Below, one piece after another: positions 46,493-55,469 of a stretch of 64,000 nt of DNA. This DNA comes from JAWKWH01 sp965204295 (lineage in GTDB: Bacteria; Pseudomonadota; Alphaproteobacteria; Rhizobiales; Rhizobiaceae): NCBI GenBank assembly GCA_965204295.1, contig OZ241973.1, positions 1,922,001 through 1,986,000 on the forward strand, in the 5' to 3' direction. Position numbers and translations under genes: made by a program. Numbering within the stretch: the first letter of the stretch is position 1; each line of letters opens with the position of its first letter. The notes beneath the pieces were generated by a model, which saw nothing but the letters and a program-made list of their open reading frames with translations, had not been told where the DNA came from and ran no database searches.

Positions 46493-47458
46493 GTGACTAG
46501 ACGAAAGAAAAGAGAAAAAATGCCCGATTTGGGAGCGTTGCGCCGGCGTGTGATGCGCGCGGCGGCATTGGCGCTGATAGTGGCCGCGGGACAGGCGGCG
46601 CCTGTCTGGGCGACCATCGACAACACGGTCACCGTAACCGGTTCGTCGCCTTCCGGCACGAATGACGTGACCGACACCGCCACGGAGAATGTCGATGTCG
46701 AGGACGCCGCGCCGGCCTTGACGGTGACCAGGGTGGCGGACACCGCGGGACCGGTCTCGGCCGGAACGACCGTTACCTACACCTACACCGCGACGAATTC
46801 GGGTAATCAGACGCTGACCGCAATCGGCATGGCCGACCCGCATGACGCCGGCGCGGCCAATGCGCTGTCGGCGGTCTCGTTCATCGCCTCGCCGCTGACC
46901 GATGCGGCGCCGCTCGGTGATTCCACCGATGGCGGCGGCGATGATGTCTGGGACACGCTCGCGCCCGGCGACGCCATCACCTGGGAGGCGACTTATGTCG
47001 TGGCCGTGGCCGATATTTCGACCCAGGTCGGTGGCGACGGCGCGATCGACAACACGGCGACCGGCAGCGGTCTCGATCCGCTATCGGAGGCTGTCAACGA
47101 CAACGGCCCGACGGTTTCCATACCGGTTGACGCGGTCGATGCGTCGCTGCTGATGGCGAAGGCCGCGGATGACGCCACCGACGTGGTTCTCGGCCAGGTG
47201 ATCATCTACACCTACACGATCGTCAACGACGGTAATGTGCCGATTACCGCGGTCTCGCTGTCGGACGTCCATAATGGCGGCGGTGCGGCGCCCGATCCGG
47301 ATGCCGACGCGGCGACGCTTACGGACAATGCGCCACTTGGCGACTCCACCAATCCATCCGGTGGCGACAGCCGGTGGGATACGCTGGCTCCGGGCGACGT
47401 GCTGACCGTGACGGCCACATACACGGTGACCCAGTCCGACATCGATAACCTGCAATAA
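46493..47458 (+). CDS. Secreted DUF11/DUF7507-type repeat protein 2
   Basis: This 321-residue protein starts at GTG 46493, 7 bases after AGGAG. Its signal (RAAALALIVAAGQAAPVWA) is followed by ATIDNTVTVTGSSPSG, an opening shared with protein 3 (ATIDNTAVATG). Two DUF7507-like modules follow: LTVTRVADTAGPVSAG and LLMAKAADDATDVVLGQV, both with the family's TYTYTATNSGNQTLT-like block and the repeated DNAPLGDSTNPSG-like wording. It stops at the end of a module (VTQSDIDNLQ) without an anchor, as does protein 1. Both may bind to the larger protein 3 or be released; this is inference. Confidence 0.65.
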   Translation: MTRRKKREKMPDLGALRRRVMRAAALALIVAAGQAAPVWATIDNTVTVTGSSPSGTNDVTDTATENVDVEDAAPALTVTRVADTAGPVSAGTTVTYTYTATNSGNQTLTAIGMADPHDAGAANALSAVSFIASPLTDAAPLGDSTDGGGDDVWDTLAPGDAITWEATYVVAVADISTQVGGDGAIDNTATGSGLDPLSEAVNDNGPTVSIPVDAVDASLLMAKAADDATDVVLGQVIIYTYTIVNDGNVPITAVSLSDVHNGGGAAPDPDADAATLTDNAPLGDSTNPSGGDSRWDTLAPGDVLTVTATYTVTQSDIDNLQ

Positions 47459-47668
47459 GCAATTCGATGTCGACGAAGCCAGCGGCCGGCCCGATCGCAA
47501 TCGGGTCGCCGGGCCATGGCGCCGCCGATATGGCCACATGCCGACGCTCCCGGCGCGGAGCGGCGGCGGACGCCCCGTGCGCGGGGATCCGTTGCTTCAG
47601 GCGACATGCTTCCGGCCGGCTTTCGTCCCACGTCCTCGCGGCTCCATCGAGGAGGAGGTGATGGCCCG

Positions 47669-50600
47669 ATGATGCGGCGCTGGAGACGTCAGGAACGAAC
47701 GATCCGGATGTGGGGACGCCGGTCGCCGCGGACGGTTCCGCTCGCCCTTTTGTTGTCTCTCGCGCCGCCGCAACATGCGTTCGCCACGATCGACAACACA
47801 GCCGTGGCGACCGGCGCTTTCGGGGGATCGCCCGTTTCGTCGCCCCCGGCCTCCGTCAGCGTCGATGTCGAGAACCTGGCTCCGGCCCTCGGCATCGACA
47901 AAAGGGCGATTACGCCGACCTACGTCAATGCGGGCGATGTCCTGACTTACGGCATCGATGTGACGAACACCGGCAACGCGACGGTGACGGCAATCGCGGT
48001 GTCCGGCCCGGATGCCGATGCGCCGGTCTGCCCCGGCGGCGGGACGACAATCCCGATACTTGCGCCAGGACGAACGGTTACCTGTACGGCCACGACGATC
48101 GTCGTCCCGGCGGATGTGACGGCGGGATTTGTCGCCGCCGCCGCGGAGGCGGTGGGAACGGACCCCATCGGCAGTCCTGTCGGCCCGGTACGGGATTCCG
48201 GCGCCGTGTTCCGCACGACGGCGGATATCGTGACCGTCGCGTCGCTCGCTTCCGCCGATCCGACTCCCGACGAAGCCGATACGGTGACGTTCCGCATCGA
48301 CGTGACCAACAACGGTCCCGAACGGGCAACCGGCGTCGAACTGACGAACCTTCTTCCCGCCGGTCTGACATATGATTCCGACACGGGCGGAGGTTTGTAC
48401 AATTCCGGCGCCGGCGTGTGGAATGCGGGCGCCGTTCCGACCGGCGTCACCGTTTCGCTGGAAATCAGCGCAACGGTCGATTCGGGAACATCCGGACAGA
48501 CCATCGTGAATACGGTGGCGGTGACCGGACTGGATCACAATGACACCAATCCGGTCGGGGACGACCTGACCGAATCGATCGCGATCACCTCCGCCGATCT
48601 CGTCACCGCAAAAACGCTGTTGACCGGCGGCGCGCTCCATGACGGCGATACGGTGGAGTTCGGAATCGCGGTCGCCAACAACGGACCCGACGATGCGACC
48701 AATGTCGGCCTGACGGATATCCTGCCGGCGGGACTTACCGCATCGGGCGCCGTCGCGACGATGAGCCAGGGCTCGTTCGACCGGCCGACGGGCGCATGGA
48801 CGATCGGCGATATCGCCAATAGCGCGAATGCGACGATCGTATTGGAAGCGACAATCGATGCCGGGCGGGGCGGTAATACCGTTACAAACACAACCACCGC
48901 GGCGGTGAGCGCCGATATCGGCGACCCGACGACGGCGGGCGATGACCTCGACGCGTCGCTGACGGTCGGACTGCCGGCAATCGACGCGGTCGATGACGGA
49001 ACGAGCGGCGTTGACGGCCTGAAAGGCGCGACCGGCGTTATCGTCGTTTTGACAAACGATGCGATCAACGCCAAATCCTTTGCGCCGGCCGATGTCGATC
49101 TGACCGGCCTGACGCCGGGTGGACCGTTGACGCTCAATCCGGACGGAACGGTTGACGCGGCGCCGCGAACGCCGGCCGGCGTCCACACACTCACATATGA
49201 GATCTGCATCGTCGCCTATCCGGCGATTTGCGATACCGCGCGCGCGTCCGTCACCGTCGCCGCGCCGGTTATCGACGCGGCGGATGATTCATCGGCGACC
49301 GTCGCCGACGGCGTTGCGGGCGCGCCGGACTATCTGAATGTTCTCGACAACGACACGTTGAACGACGCCCTGTTCCCGCCGGCGGCGGTGACGGTGACCG
49401 AATTGTCGCAGGGACCGGGCGGTTTTCTCGTTCAGCGGCCCGACGGAACGATCGACGTTCCGGCGGGAACGCCGGCGGGAACGTACACGCTCGATTACCG
49501 GGTCTGCGATGTCGTCAATCCGGCGGTCTGCGACACGGCGACGGCCACCGTCGCGGTCGGCGTTCCGGCGAGCGTGGCGGGTCATGTCTATCTGGACAGC
49601 GACGGCGACGGCGTTTTCGATCCGGGGCGGGACGCGCCTCAAAGCGGATACATCGCCGAATTGTCGGTCGGCGGCGGCGTGATCGCTTCGGTTGCGACGG
49701 AAGTCGACGGTTCATACCACATACCGTCAATCCCGGCGGGCTCCGGCTACCGGCTGGTTTTCCGCGATCGGTCGAACGCCATTGTGGGCGACGCTTCAAA
49801 CATCGCACTGGCGCGCGGCGAAAATCTGGTCGGCCGGAATTTTCCGATCGATCCGTCCGGCATCGTATATGACACGCTGAGCCGGACGCCGGTAGCCGGC
49901 GCCGTGGTGACGATGACGGACGGGGAGGGCGCTCCGTTGCCGGCCGCCTGCCTGGTCAACCCCGCGAATCAGGGGCGGACCACCGGCGTCGATGGCGGTT
50001 ATCGTTTCGACATCATGCCGGGAGCCGATCGCGCGTGTCCGCCGGGCGAAACGCGCTACAGGATCGTCGTTGCGCCGCCGGCAACCCATTTGCCCGGCGT
50101 TTCCGCCATTCTGCCGCCGATGGCGGGGGACGCGAAAATTGCCGCCTGTCCGTTCGATGCGGCGCCCGGAGGCGCCTGTCAGACCGCCGACAGCCCCGAC
50201 CCGCCGCCGCCGGGCACGCCCGCGCTCTATGCGCTGTCAATTCTGCTGGAGTCGGGAGCCCCGCGTTTCATCCACAATCACATACCGGTCGATCCGGCGC
50301 CGAATACCGCCGACATCGCTGTCGCGAAGATCGCCGACCGCCGGATCGTCCGTCGCGGCGAACGGGTCGGATTCACCGTCGAAATCGTCAATCGGGGTCC
50401 GAATGTCCATCCGGACCTGACCTTGGCGGATGTCGTTCCCGCCGGTTTCCGGTTTTCGCCGGGCTCGGCGACCGTGAACGGAGCGCCGGCCGCACCGACC
50501 GAATCGGGCGCGCGGCTGGACTTTACCGGGATCGACCTCGGGCCGAACCGGACCGTGACCGTCCGCCTGCTGCTCGACGCGCAGGACGCCGCCGGACCGG

Positions 50601-51271
50601 GCAGGCATGTCAATCGCGCCCGGCTGTTCGGCGCCGGAGGCGTCCTGATGGCGCCGGAGGCGACCGCGACCGTGGAAATCCCGCCCGAGGCGGTTCATGA
50701 CTGTTCCGATGTCATCGGGCGCGTTTTCGACGACCGGAACCGCAATGGCCATATCGACGAAGACGAGCCGGGTCTGCCCGGCGTGCGTCTGGCGATCGCC
50801 GATGGTCCGCCGGTCGTCACGGACAGGCATGGCCGGTTCCATGTCGTCTGCGCCGGGCCGCCCGACGAGTCGATCCGATCGAACTTCGTTTTGCAACTGG
50901 ATACGCGAACGCTGCCGGCCGGTTACCGGATGACGACGGAAAATCCGCGGGTCGTTCGCCCGACCGCCGGTGAAACGATCGAGACGGATTTCGGTGCGGC
51001 GTCGGTCCGTATCGTGCGTCTCGACATCAATGCCGGCGCATTTGAAGACGGGACAACCGGACTTAGGCCGCGATGGTCGCGGGGGATCGATCGACTCATC
51101 CGGGTTCTGCGCGAGGAACACTCGGTGTTGCGGCTGGTCTATCGCGCCGGTCGCGGCGAGGGCGCTCTCGCACAAGAGAGGGTCGATGCGATCGTTGCGA
51201 CGGTGCGGGAGCGCTGGGCTTCGTTTGACGAGATTTATCCTCTTGACATTGAGAGCGAAATTCAGAATTGA
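47669..51271 (+). CDS. Large multi-domain surface repeat protein with OmpA-like C-terminus
   Basis: This protein of about 1200 residues starts at ATG 47669, 10 bases after GGAGGAGG. A signal (PLALLLSLAPPQHAFA) precedes ATIDNTAVATG. DUF11-type Ig-like modules cover roughly residues 50-440 (LGIDKRAITPTYVNAGDV, VASLASADPTPDEADTVTFR, LVTAKTLLTGGALHDGDTVE). Linker-like modules with VTVAAP-IDAADD follow. SdrD/B-like carrier modules contain GHVYLDSDGDGVFD (about 640) and GRVFDDRNRNGHIDEDEPG (about 1010). The C-terminal 85 residues (LRPRWSRGIDRLIRVLREEH, LVYRAGRGEGALAQERVDAI) resemble OmpA-like peptidoglycan-binding tails. It probably anchors at the cell wall and displays a long stalk. Confidence 0.7.
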   Translation: MMRRWRRQERTIRMWGRRSPRTVPLALLLSLAPPQHAFATIDNTAVATGAFGGSPVSSPPASVSVDVENLAPALGIDKRAITPTYVNAGDVLTYGIDVTNTGNATVTAIAVSGPDADAPVCPGGGTTIPILAPGRTVTCTATTIVVPADVTAGFVAAAAEAVGTDPIGSPVGPVRDSGAVFRTTADIVTVASLASADPTPDEADTVTFRIDVTNNGPERATGVELTNLLPAGLTYDSDTGGGLYNSGAGVWNAGAVPTGVTVSLEISATVDSGTSGQTIVNTVAVTGLDHNDTNPVGDDLTESIAITSADLVTAKTLLTGGALHDGDTVEFGIAVANNGPDDATNVGLTDILPAGLTASGAVATMSQGSFDRPTGAWTIGDIANSANATIVLEATIDAGRGGNTVTNTTTAAVSADIGDPTTAGDDLDASLTVGLPAIDAVDDGTSGVDGLKGATGVIVVLTNDAINAKSFAPADVDLTGLTPGGPLTLNPDGTVDAAPRTPAGVHTLTYEICIVAYPAICDTARASVTVAAPVIDAADDSSATVADGVAGAPDYLNVLDNDTLNDALFPPAAVTVTELSQGPGGFLVQRPDGTIDVPAGTPAGTYTLDYRVCDVVNPAVCDTATATVAVGVPASVAGHVYLDSDGDGVFDPGRDAPQSGYIAELSVGGGVIASVATEVDGSYHIPSIPAGSGYRLVFRDRSNAIVGDASNIALARGENLVGRNFPIDPSGIVYDTLSRTPVAGAVVTMTDGEGAPLPAACLVNPANQGRTTGVDGGYRFDIMPGADRACPPGETRYRIVVAPPATHLPGVSAILPPMAGDAKIAACPFDAAPGGACQTADSPDPPPPGTPALYALSILLESGAPRFIHNHIPVDPAPNTADIAVAKIADRRIVRRGERVGFTVEIVNRGPNVHPDLTLADVVPAGFRFSPGSATVNGAPAAPTESGARLDFTGIDLGPNRTVTVRLLLDAQDAAGPGRHVNRARLFGAGGVLMAPEATATVEIPPEAVHDCSDVIGRVFDDRNRNGHIDEDEPGLPGVRLAIADGPPVVTDRHGRFHVVCAGPPDESIRSNFVLQLDTRTLPAGYRMTTENPRVVRPTAGETIETDFGAASVRIVRLDINAGAFEDGTTGLRPRWSRGIDRLIRVLREEHSVLRLVYRAGRGEGALAQERVDAIVATVRERWASFDEIYPLDIESEIQN

Positions 51272-51413
51272 ATCGCGCCCCGGCGTCGGATTTCAGCACC
51301 CCGTCCGCCATGAACGTCGAGGACCCGGACTCGCATGGCCATGAATCGTGCGCTGGCGCGTATGGTTGCGCCGTGCTAGTCCGTGCCGGAGAAGACGGCG
51401 GGAGGAAGAGGGC

Positions 51414-52247
51414 GTGAGGATCGTCGCTGCGATAATGGCGTTGCTCAAAGGCTGGGCCGGAAATGGCGTCACCCCGCTGCATTCTGCTGCTGAAGCGGGC
51501 GATGCCGTCGCAATCAAGGCGCTGTTTGAGGCCGGGGCCGATCACCGCGCGCGGGACAATAATGGCAACACCCCGCTGCACGATGCTGCGTGGGAGGGAC
51601 ATGCCGCCGCGATCATGGCGCTACTCAAAGCCGGCGTCGATCCCAACGCGCGGAACAACGATGACGCCACCCCGCTGCACGATACTGCCAGATGGGGCCA
51701 TGCCGCCGCGACCGCGGCGCTGCTCGAAGCCGGTGTCGACCCCGACGCACGGGACGAAGATGGCAACACCCCGCTGCATTCTGCTGCGATCTTTGGCCGT
51801 ATCGGCGCGATCGCGCCACTGCTCAAAGCCGGCGTCGATCCCAACGTACGGGACGAGAATGGCGGCACCCCGCTGCATTCTGCTGCGATCTTTGGCCGTA
51901 TCGACGTGATCGCGGCGCTACTCGAAGCCGGGGCCGACCCCAACGTACGGGACGAGAATGGCGGCACCCCGCTGGGCCTCGCTTGGATGCTCGGCCATAA
52001 CGCCGCGATTGAGGCGCTGCGCAAAGCCGGGGCCGATCCCGGTGCGCGAGCCGAAGATGGCGACACCCCGCTGCACGTTGCCGCGCTTAACGGCTATGCC
52101 GCCGCGATCATGGCGCTGCTCGACGCCGGGGCCGACCCCGGCGCGCGGAACGTGGATGGCGAAATCCCGTTCGATGAGATTTCCAAGGATTCGCCGCTGA
52201 TCGGCGCGCCCGCCTATTGGCGGCTGCACGACGCCCGTTGGGACTGA
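51414..52247 (+). CDS. Ankyrin-repeat protein
   Basis: This protein of 277 residues has seven or so 33-residue ankyrin repeats, with units such as GNTPLHDAAWEGHAAAIMAL and GGTPLHSAAIFGRIDVIAAL, each followed by an AGADPNxRD-like turn. I prefer the GTG start at 51414, preceded by GGAGGAAGAG; there is no signal peptide, so it is probably cytoplasmic or exported by a non-Sec route. Ankyrin stacks bind proteins; the partner is unknown. Near-identical DNA in adjacent repeats shows recent expansion. It lies between the surface-protein locus and an enoyl-CoA hydratase gene. Confidence 0.8.
   Translation: MRIVAAIMALLKGWAGNGVTPLHSAAEAGDAVAIKALFEAGADHRARDNNGNTPLHDAAWEGHAAAIMALLKAGVDPNARNNDDATPLHDTARWGHAAATAALLEAGVDPDARDEDGNTPLHSAAIFGRIGAIAPLLKAGVDPNVRDENGGTPLHSAAIFGRIDVIAALLEAGADPNVRDENGGTPLGLAWMLGHNAAIEALRKAGADPGARAEDGDTPLHVAALNGYAAAIMALLDAGADPGARNVDGEIPFDEISKDSPLIGAPAYWRLHDARWD
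51767..51974 (+). repeat. Recent 99-bp tandem duplication within the ankyrin gene
   Basis: A 38-bp block at 51767-51804 is identical to 51866-51903, and a 36-bp block at 51840-51875 is identical to 51939-51974. Both pairs are exactly 99 bp apart, one ankyrin repeat. The identity far exceeds that between the other repeats, indicating unequal crossing-over or slippage not long ago. Confidence 0.8.
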
Positions 52248-52289
52248 CCGCCGGGGCATGGCGGCCGATCCTGTCATGGAGCGCGAAAC

Positions 52290-53084
52290 ATGAGCGAACC
52301 CGTCCTTTTGAACGAGCGTCACGACGGCTATGCGGTTCTCACATTGAATCGCCCGGACCGGCTCAATGCGTTCACCGCCGAACTTCATGACGCGTTGCGC
52401 GAAGCGCTCGACGGGATCGAAAGGAGCGGCGATTGCCGGGTGGTGGCGCTGACCGGCGCCGGCAGGGGATTTTGCGCCGGCCAGGATCTGGCGGACCGCG
52501 ACCCGTCGGCCTCCGGCGAAGCGCCCGATCTCGGGCAGACGCTCGAAAGCCGCTACAATCCGCTGATCCGCCGTTTTCGCGACATGGACAAGATCGTCGT
52601 CGCGGCGGTCAACGGCGTCGCCGCCGGAGCGGGCGCCAATATCGCGTTCGCGGCCGATATCGTGCTGGCGGCCAGATCGGCGAAATTCATCCAGGCGTTT
52701 TCGAAGATCGGCCTCATCCCCGACGCGGGCGGCACCTACTGGCTCGCCAACCGCCTGGGCGAGGCAAGGGCCAAGGCCCTGGCGCTGACGGCGCATCCGC
52801 TGTCGGCGCAGGACGCCGCCGATTGGGGCCTGATCTGGCGGGCGATCGACGACGACCGGCTGATGGACGAAACCCACGCCCTGGCGCGAAGCCTGGCCGA
52901 CGGTCCGTCGCATGCCCATGCGCTCGCCAAGCGGGCGATTCATGCGGCGTCGGCCAACACGCTCGAAGATCAGTTGCGGTTGGAAAGGAAGCTCCAGCGG
53001 GAAGCCGGATTTTCCGACGACTACAAGGAGGGCGTGGCCGCGTTCCTGGAAAAACGGCCCGCCGATTTTCGGCGCGACAAATGA
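52290..53084 (+). CDS. Enoyl-CoA hydratase/isomerase (PaaG-like)
   Basis: This 264-residue crotonase-fold protein resembles PaaG, the 1,2-epoxyphenylacetyl-CoA isomerase, and other enoyl-CoA hydratases/isomerases. The oxyanion-hole blocks are CAGQDLADRD and NGVAAGAGANIAFAADIV; the acidic residue in IPDAGGTYWLANRLG fits PaaG-type isomerases rather than the two-glutamate hydratases. The C-terminal FLEKRPADF is common to PaaG. No phenylacetate genes are adjacent, so the substrate is open. It converges with the coxG-like gene; a 6-bp stem (53085-53103) lies between. Confidence 0.8.
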   Translation: MSEPVLLNERHDGYAVLTLNRPDRLNAFTAELHDALREALDGIERSGDCRVVALTGAGRGFCAGQDLADRDPSASGEAPDLGQTLESRYNPLIRRFRDMDKIVVAAVNGVAAGAGANIAFAADIVLAARSAKFIQAFSKIGLIPDAGGTYWLANRLGEARAKALALTAHPLSAQDAADWGLIWRAIDDDRLMDETHALARSLADGPSHAHALAKRAIHAASANTLEDQLRLERKLQREAGFSDDYKEGVAAFLEKRPADFRRDK

Positions 53085-53104
53085 CCGGAACGCGCCCTTC
53101 CGGC

Positions 53105-53551
53105 CTATCCGCCGATCTTTTTATTGAAATCGCTGAAGAATTTGCCCGCGAGCTTTTTTGATGTCGACTGGATGAGCCGGCTGCCCAGTTGCGCCATCTT
53201 TCCTCCCACATCCGCCTTCGCCGTGTAGGTCAGCACCGTCGCGTCTCCGTCTTGCGCCAGCACCACGTCGGCCCCCCCCCTGGCGAACCCGGCGACGCCG
53301 CCCTTGCCCTCTCCGAAGATCGTGTAGGAGCGGGGCGGGTTCAGGTTTTTGAGTTCCACCTGTCCGGCGAATTTCGCCTTGATCGGACCGATTTTCAGCA
53401 AAACCGTCGCGGCCATTTCGGTGGGGGATTTCATTTCCAGCGATTCGCACCCCGGAATGCACTCCTTCAGAATGTCCGGATCGTTGAGCGCCTCCCAGAC
53501 TTTCGCGACCGGCGCTTCGATGCGCTCCTGGCCTTTCATGTTCATGGCCAT
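53105..53551 (-). CDS. CoxG-family (SRPBCC fold) protein
   Basis: This 148-residue protein belongs to the CoxG family, whose founding member is linked to carbon monoxide dehydrogenase. Family blocks are GQERIEAPVAKVWEALND, LKECIPGCESLE, ATVLLKIGPIKAKFAGQVEL and YTAKADVGGKMAQLGSRLIQ. In other bacteria related proteins help recruit or assemble molybdenum hydroxylases at the membrane. No cox genes lie nearby; the nearest molybdenum hydroxylase is XdhAB, 24 kb away. A run of nine G (minus strand) codes for the Arg-Gly-Gly-Ala in FARGGADVVL and is in frame. A start at the inner MKGQERI is possible. Confidence 0.8.
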   Translation of the reverse strand: MAMNMKGQERIEAPVAKVWEALNDPDILKECIPGCESLEMKSPTEMAATVLLKIGPIKAKFAGQVELKNLNPPRSYTIFGEGKGGVAGFARGGADVVLAQDGDATVLTYTAKADVGGKMAQLGSRLIQSTSKKLAGKFFSDFNKKIGG

Positions 53552-53667
53552 CGAATATCCCTCTTGTGACGTACCGGTCGGTTACATCAGACCCGACGGC
53601 CTGTCCATCGCACTTGCGGTCGGCAGCGCCATGACATAACCAGACGCAAAAGCCCACGGGAGACGAC

Positions 53668-55464
53668 ATGGCCGGAAAACCGACGACGCTCAGATCGCAG
53701 GCATGGTTCGACAACCCCGACGATCCGGCGATGACCGCGCTTTACATCGAGCGCTATCTGAATTTCGGAATCACGCGCGAGGAACTGCAATCGGGCAGAC
53801 CCGTCATCGGCATAGCCCAGACCGGTTCCGACCTGTCCCCCTGCAACAGACACCATATCGAACTGGCCGGGCGGGTGCGCGAGGGGATCGTCGCCGCGGG
53901 CGGGATTGCATTCGAGTTTCCGGTCCATCCGATCCAGGAAACGGGAAAACGGCCGACGGCTTCGCTTGACCGCAACCTCGCCTATCTCGGTCTGGTCGAA
54001 TCGCTCTACGGCTATCCGATCGACGGCGTCGTGCTGACGATCGGCTGCGACAAGACCACGCCGGCGCTGCTGATGGCCGCCGCCACCGTCAACATTCCCG
54101 CGATCGCGCTGTCGGTCGGTCCGATGCTGAACGGGTGGCACGACGGCAAAAGAGCGGGTTCGGGAACGATTGTCTGGAAATCGCGCGAACTGTTGGCGGC
54201 GGGGGAAATCGACTACAAGGAGTTCATGGCCCGTGTGGCCGCTTCCGTTCCGTCGGTCGGATATTGCAATACGATGGGCACGGCGACGACGATGAACTCG
54301 CTCGCCGAGGCGCTCGGGATGCAGCTTCCCGGATCGGCGGCGATCCCGGCGCCCTATCGCGAGCGCGGCCAGATGGCCTATTCGACGGGCCGTCGCATCG
54401 TGGAGATGGTGCATGAGGATCTGAAACCGTCGGATATCATGACCCGCGCGGCGTTTGAGAACGCCATTGCGGTCAACTCGGCGATCGGGGGATCGACCAA
54501 CGCCCCGATCCACCTGAACGGCGTCGCCCGGCATCTCGGCGTGCCGCTGGACAATGACGATTGGCAGGAAATCGGTCACGAAATACCGCTGCTCGTCAAT
54601 TTGCAGCCCGCCGGCGAGTATCTCGGCGAAGACTACAGCAGGGCGGGCGGCGTGCCGGCGGTCATCGGCGAACTGCTCCGGGGCGGTCTGTTGCCGCATC
54701 CCGATGTTATCACGGCAAACGGACGAACCCTGGCGGAAAACTGCACGGGCGCGACCGCCGGCAATCCGGATGTCATTCGCTCAATCGGCAACGCTCTGAT
54801 CGAGAATGCCGGCTTCATAAATCTGAAAGGAAATCTGTTCGACAGCGCGATCATGAAGACGAGCGTGATTTCGGATGAATTCCGCGATCGCTATTTGTCC
54901 GATCCGGACGATCCGATGGCTTTCGAAGGCAGGGCGATTGTGTTCGACGGGCCGGAAGACTATCACGACCGCATCGACGATCCGGCGCTTGGAATTGACG
55001 AAAACACCATGCTGTTCATGCGCGGCGCGGGGCCTGTCGGCTATCCGGGGGCGGCGGAAGTCGTCAACATGCAGCCTCCGGATTATCTGCTCAAGCGAGG
55101 CGTTACCTCGTTGCCCTGTATCGGAGATGGCCGGCAATCCGGCACTTCCGGTTCTCCGTCCATTCTCAACGCCTCTCCCGAGGCGGCCGTCGGCGGCGGC
55201 CTGGCGCTGTTGAAAAGCGGTGACGCCGTGCGTATCGATTTGAATGGCTGTACCGCCAACATATTGATTTCGGAAGAGGAGCTGGCATCCAGACGCGCTG
55301 AACTGGAAGCCGCGGGCGGGTTCTCCTATCCCGACCATCAAACGCCGTGGCAGGAAATTCAAAGAGGAATGGTGGATCAGTTGTCGGAGGGCATGGTGCT
55401 GAAGCCGGCGGTCAGATACCGGCGGCTGGCGCAGTCAAAGGGAATCCCGCGCAACAACCACTGA
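53668..55464 (+). CDS. IlvD/Edd-family dehydratase (sugar-acid dehydratase-like)
   Basis: This 598-residue iron-sulphur enzyme removes water from 2,3-dihydroxy acids. Three cluster cysteines fit the [2Fe-2S] branch: Cys59 in GSDLSPCNRHH, Cys127 in IGCDKTTPAL and Cys200 in VGYCNTMGT. The lysine at 129 is where the carbamylated lysine sits in this family. The catalytic-serine region is SGTSGSPSILNASPEA. The wording resembles arabinonate/xylonate-type dehydratases more than IlvD. Products of such reactions are 2-keto-3-deoxy acids. It converges with the MttB-family gene with 5 bases between stops. Confidence 0.85.
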   Translation: MAGKPTTLRSQAWFDNPDDPAMTALYIERYLNFGITREELQSGRPVIGIAQTGSDLSPCNRHHIELAGRVREGIVAAGGIAFEFPVHPIQETGKRPTASLDRNLAYLGLVESLYGYPIDGVVLTIGCDKTTPALLMAAATVNIPAIALSVGPMLNGWHDGKRAGSGTIVWKSRELLAAGEIDYKEFMARVAASVPSVGYCNTMGTATTMNSLAEALGMQLPGSAAIPAPYRERGQMAYSTGRRIVEMVHEDLKPSDIMTRAAFENAIAVNSAIGGSTNAPIHLNGVARHLGVPLDNDDWQEIGHEIPLLVNLQPAGEYLGEDYSRAGGVPAVIGELLRGGLLPHPDVITANGRTLAENCTGATAGNPDVIRSIGNALIENAGFINLKGNLFDSAIMKTSVISDEFRDRYLSDPDDPMAFEGRAIVFDGPEDYHDRIDDPALGIDENTMLFMRGAGPVGYPGAAEVVNMQPPDYLLKRGVTSLPCIGDGRQSGTSGSPSILNASPEAAVGGGLALLKSGDAVRIDLNGCTANILISEEELASRRAELEAAGGFSYPDHQTPWQEIQRGMVDQLSEGMVLKPAVRYRRLAQSKGIPRNNH

Positions 55465-55469
55465 CGGCG

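Noticed and set aside
47597..49186. 529-codon open frame antisense to the large repeat protein
   Set aside because: The plus strand encodes recognisable repeat modules; high GC leaves long antisense frames open, and this one has arginine-rich composition with no motif.
51480..52160. CRISPR-like array
   Set aside because: The regular 99-bp spacing is coding ankyrin repeats with no spacer/repeat structure and no cas genes.
53085..53103. Terminator between the paaG-like and coxG-like genes
   Set aside because: The stem is only 6 bp with a 7-base loop and no T-run on either strand, so it is too weak to call.
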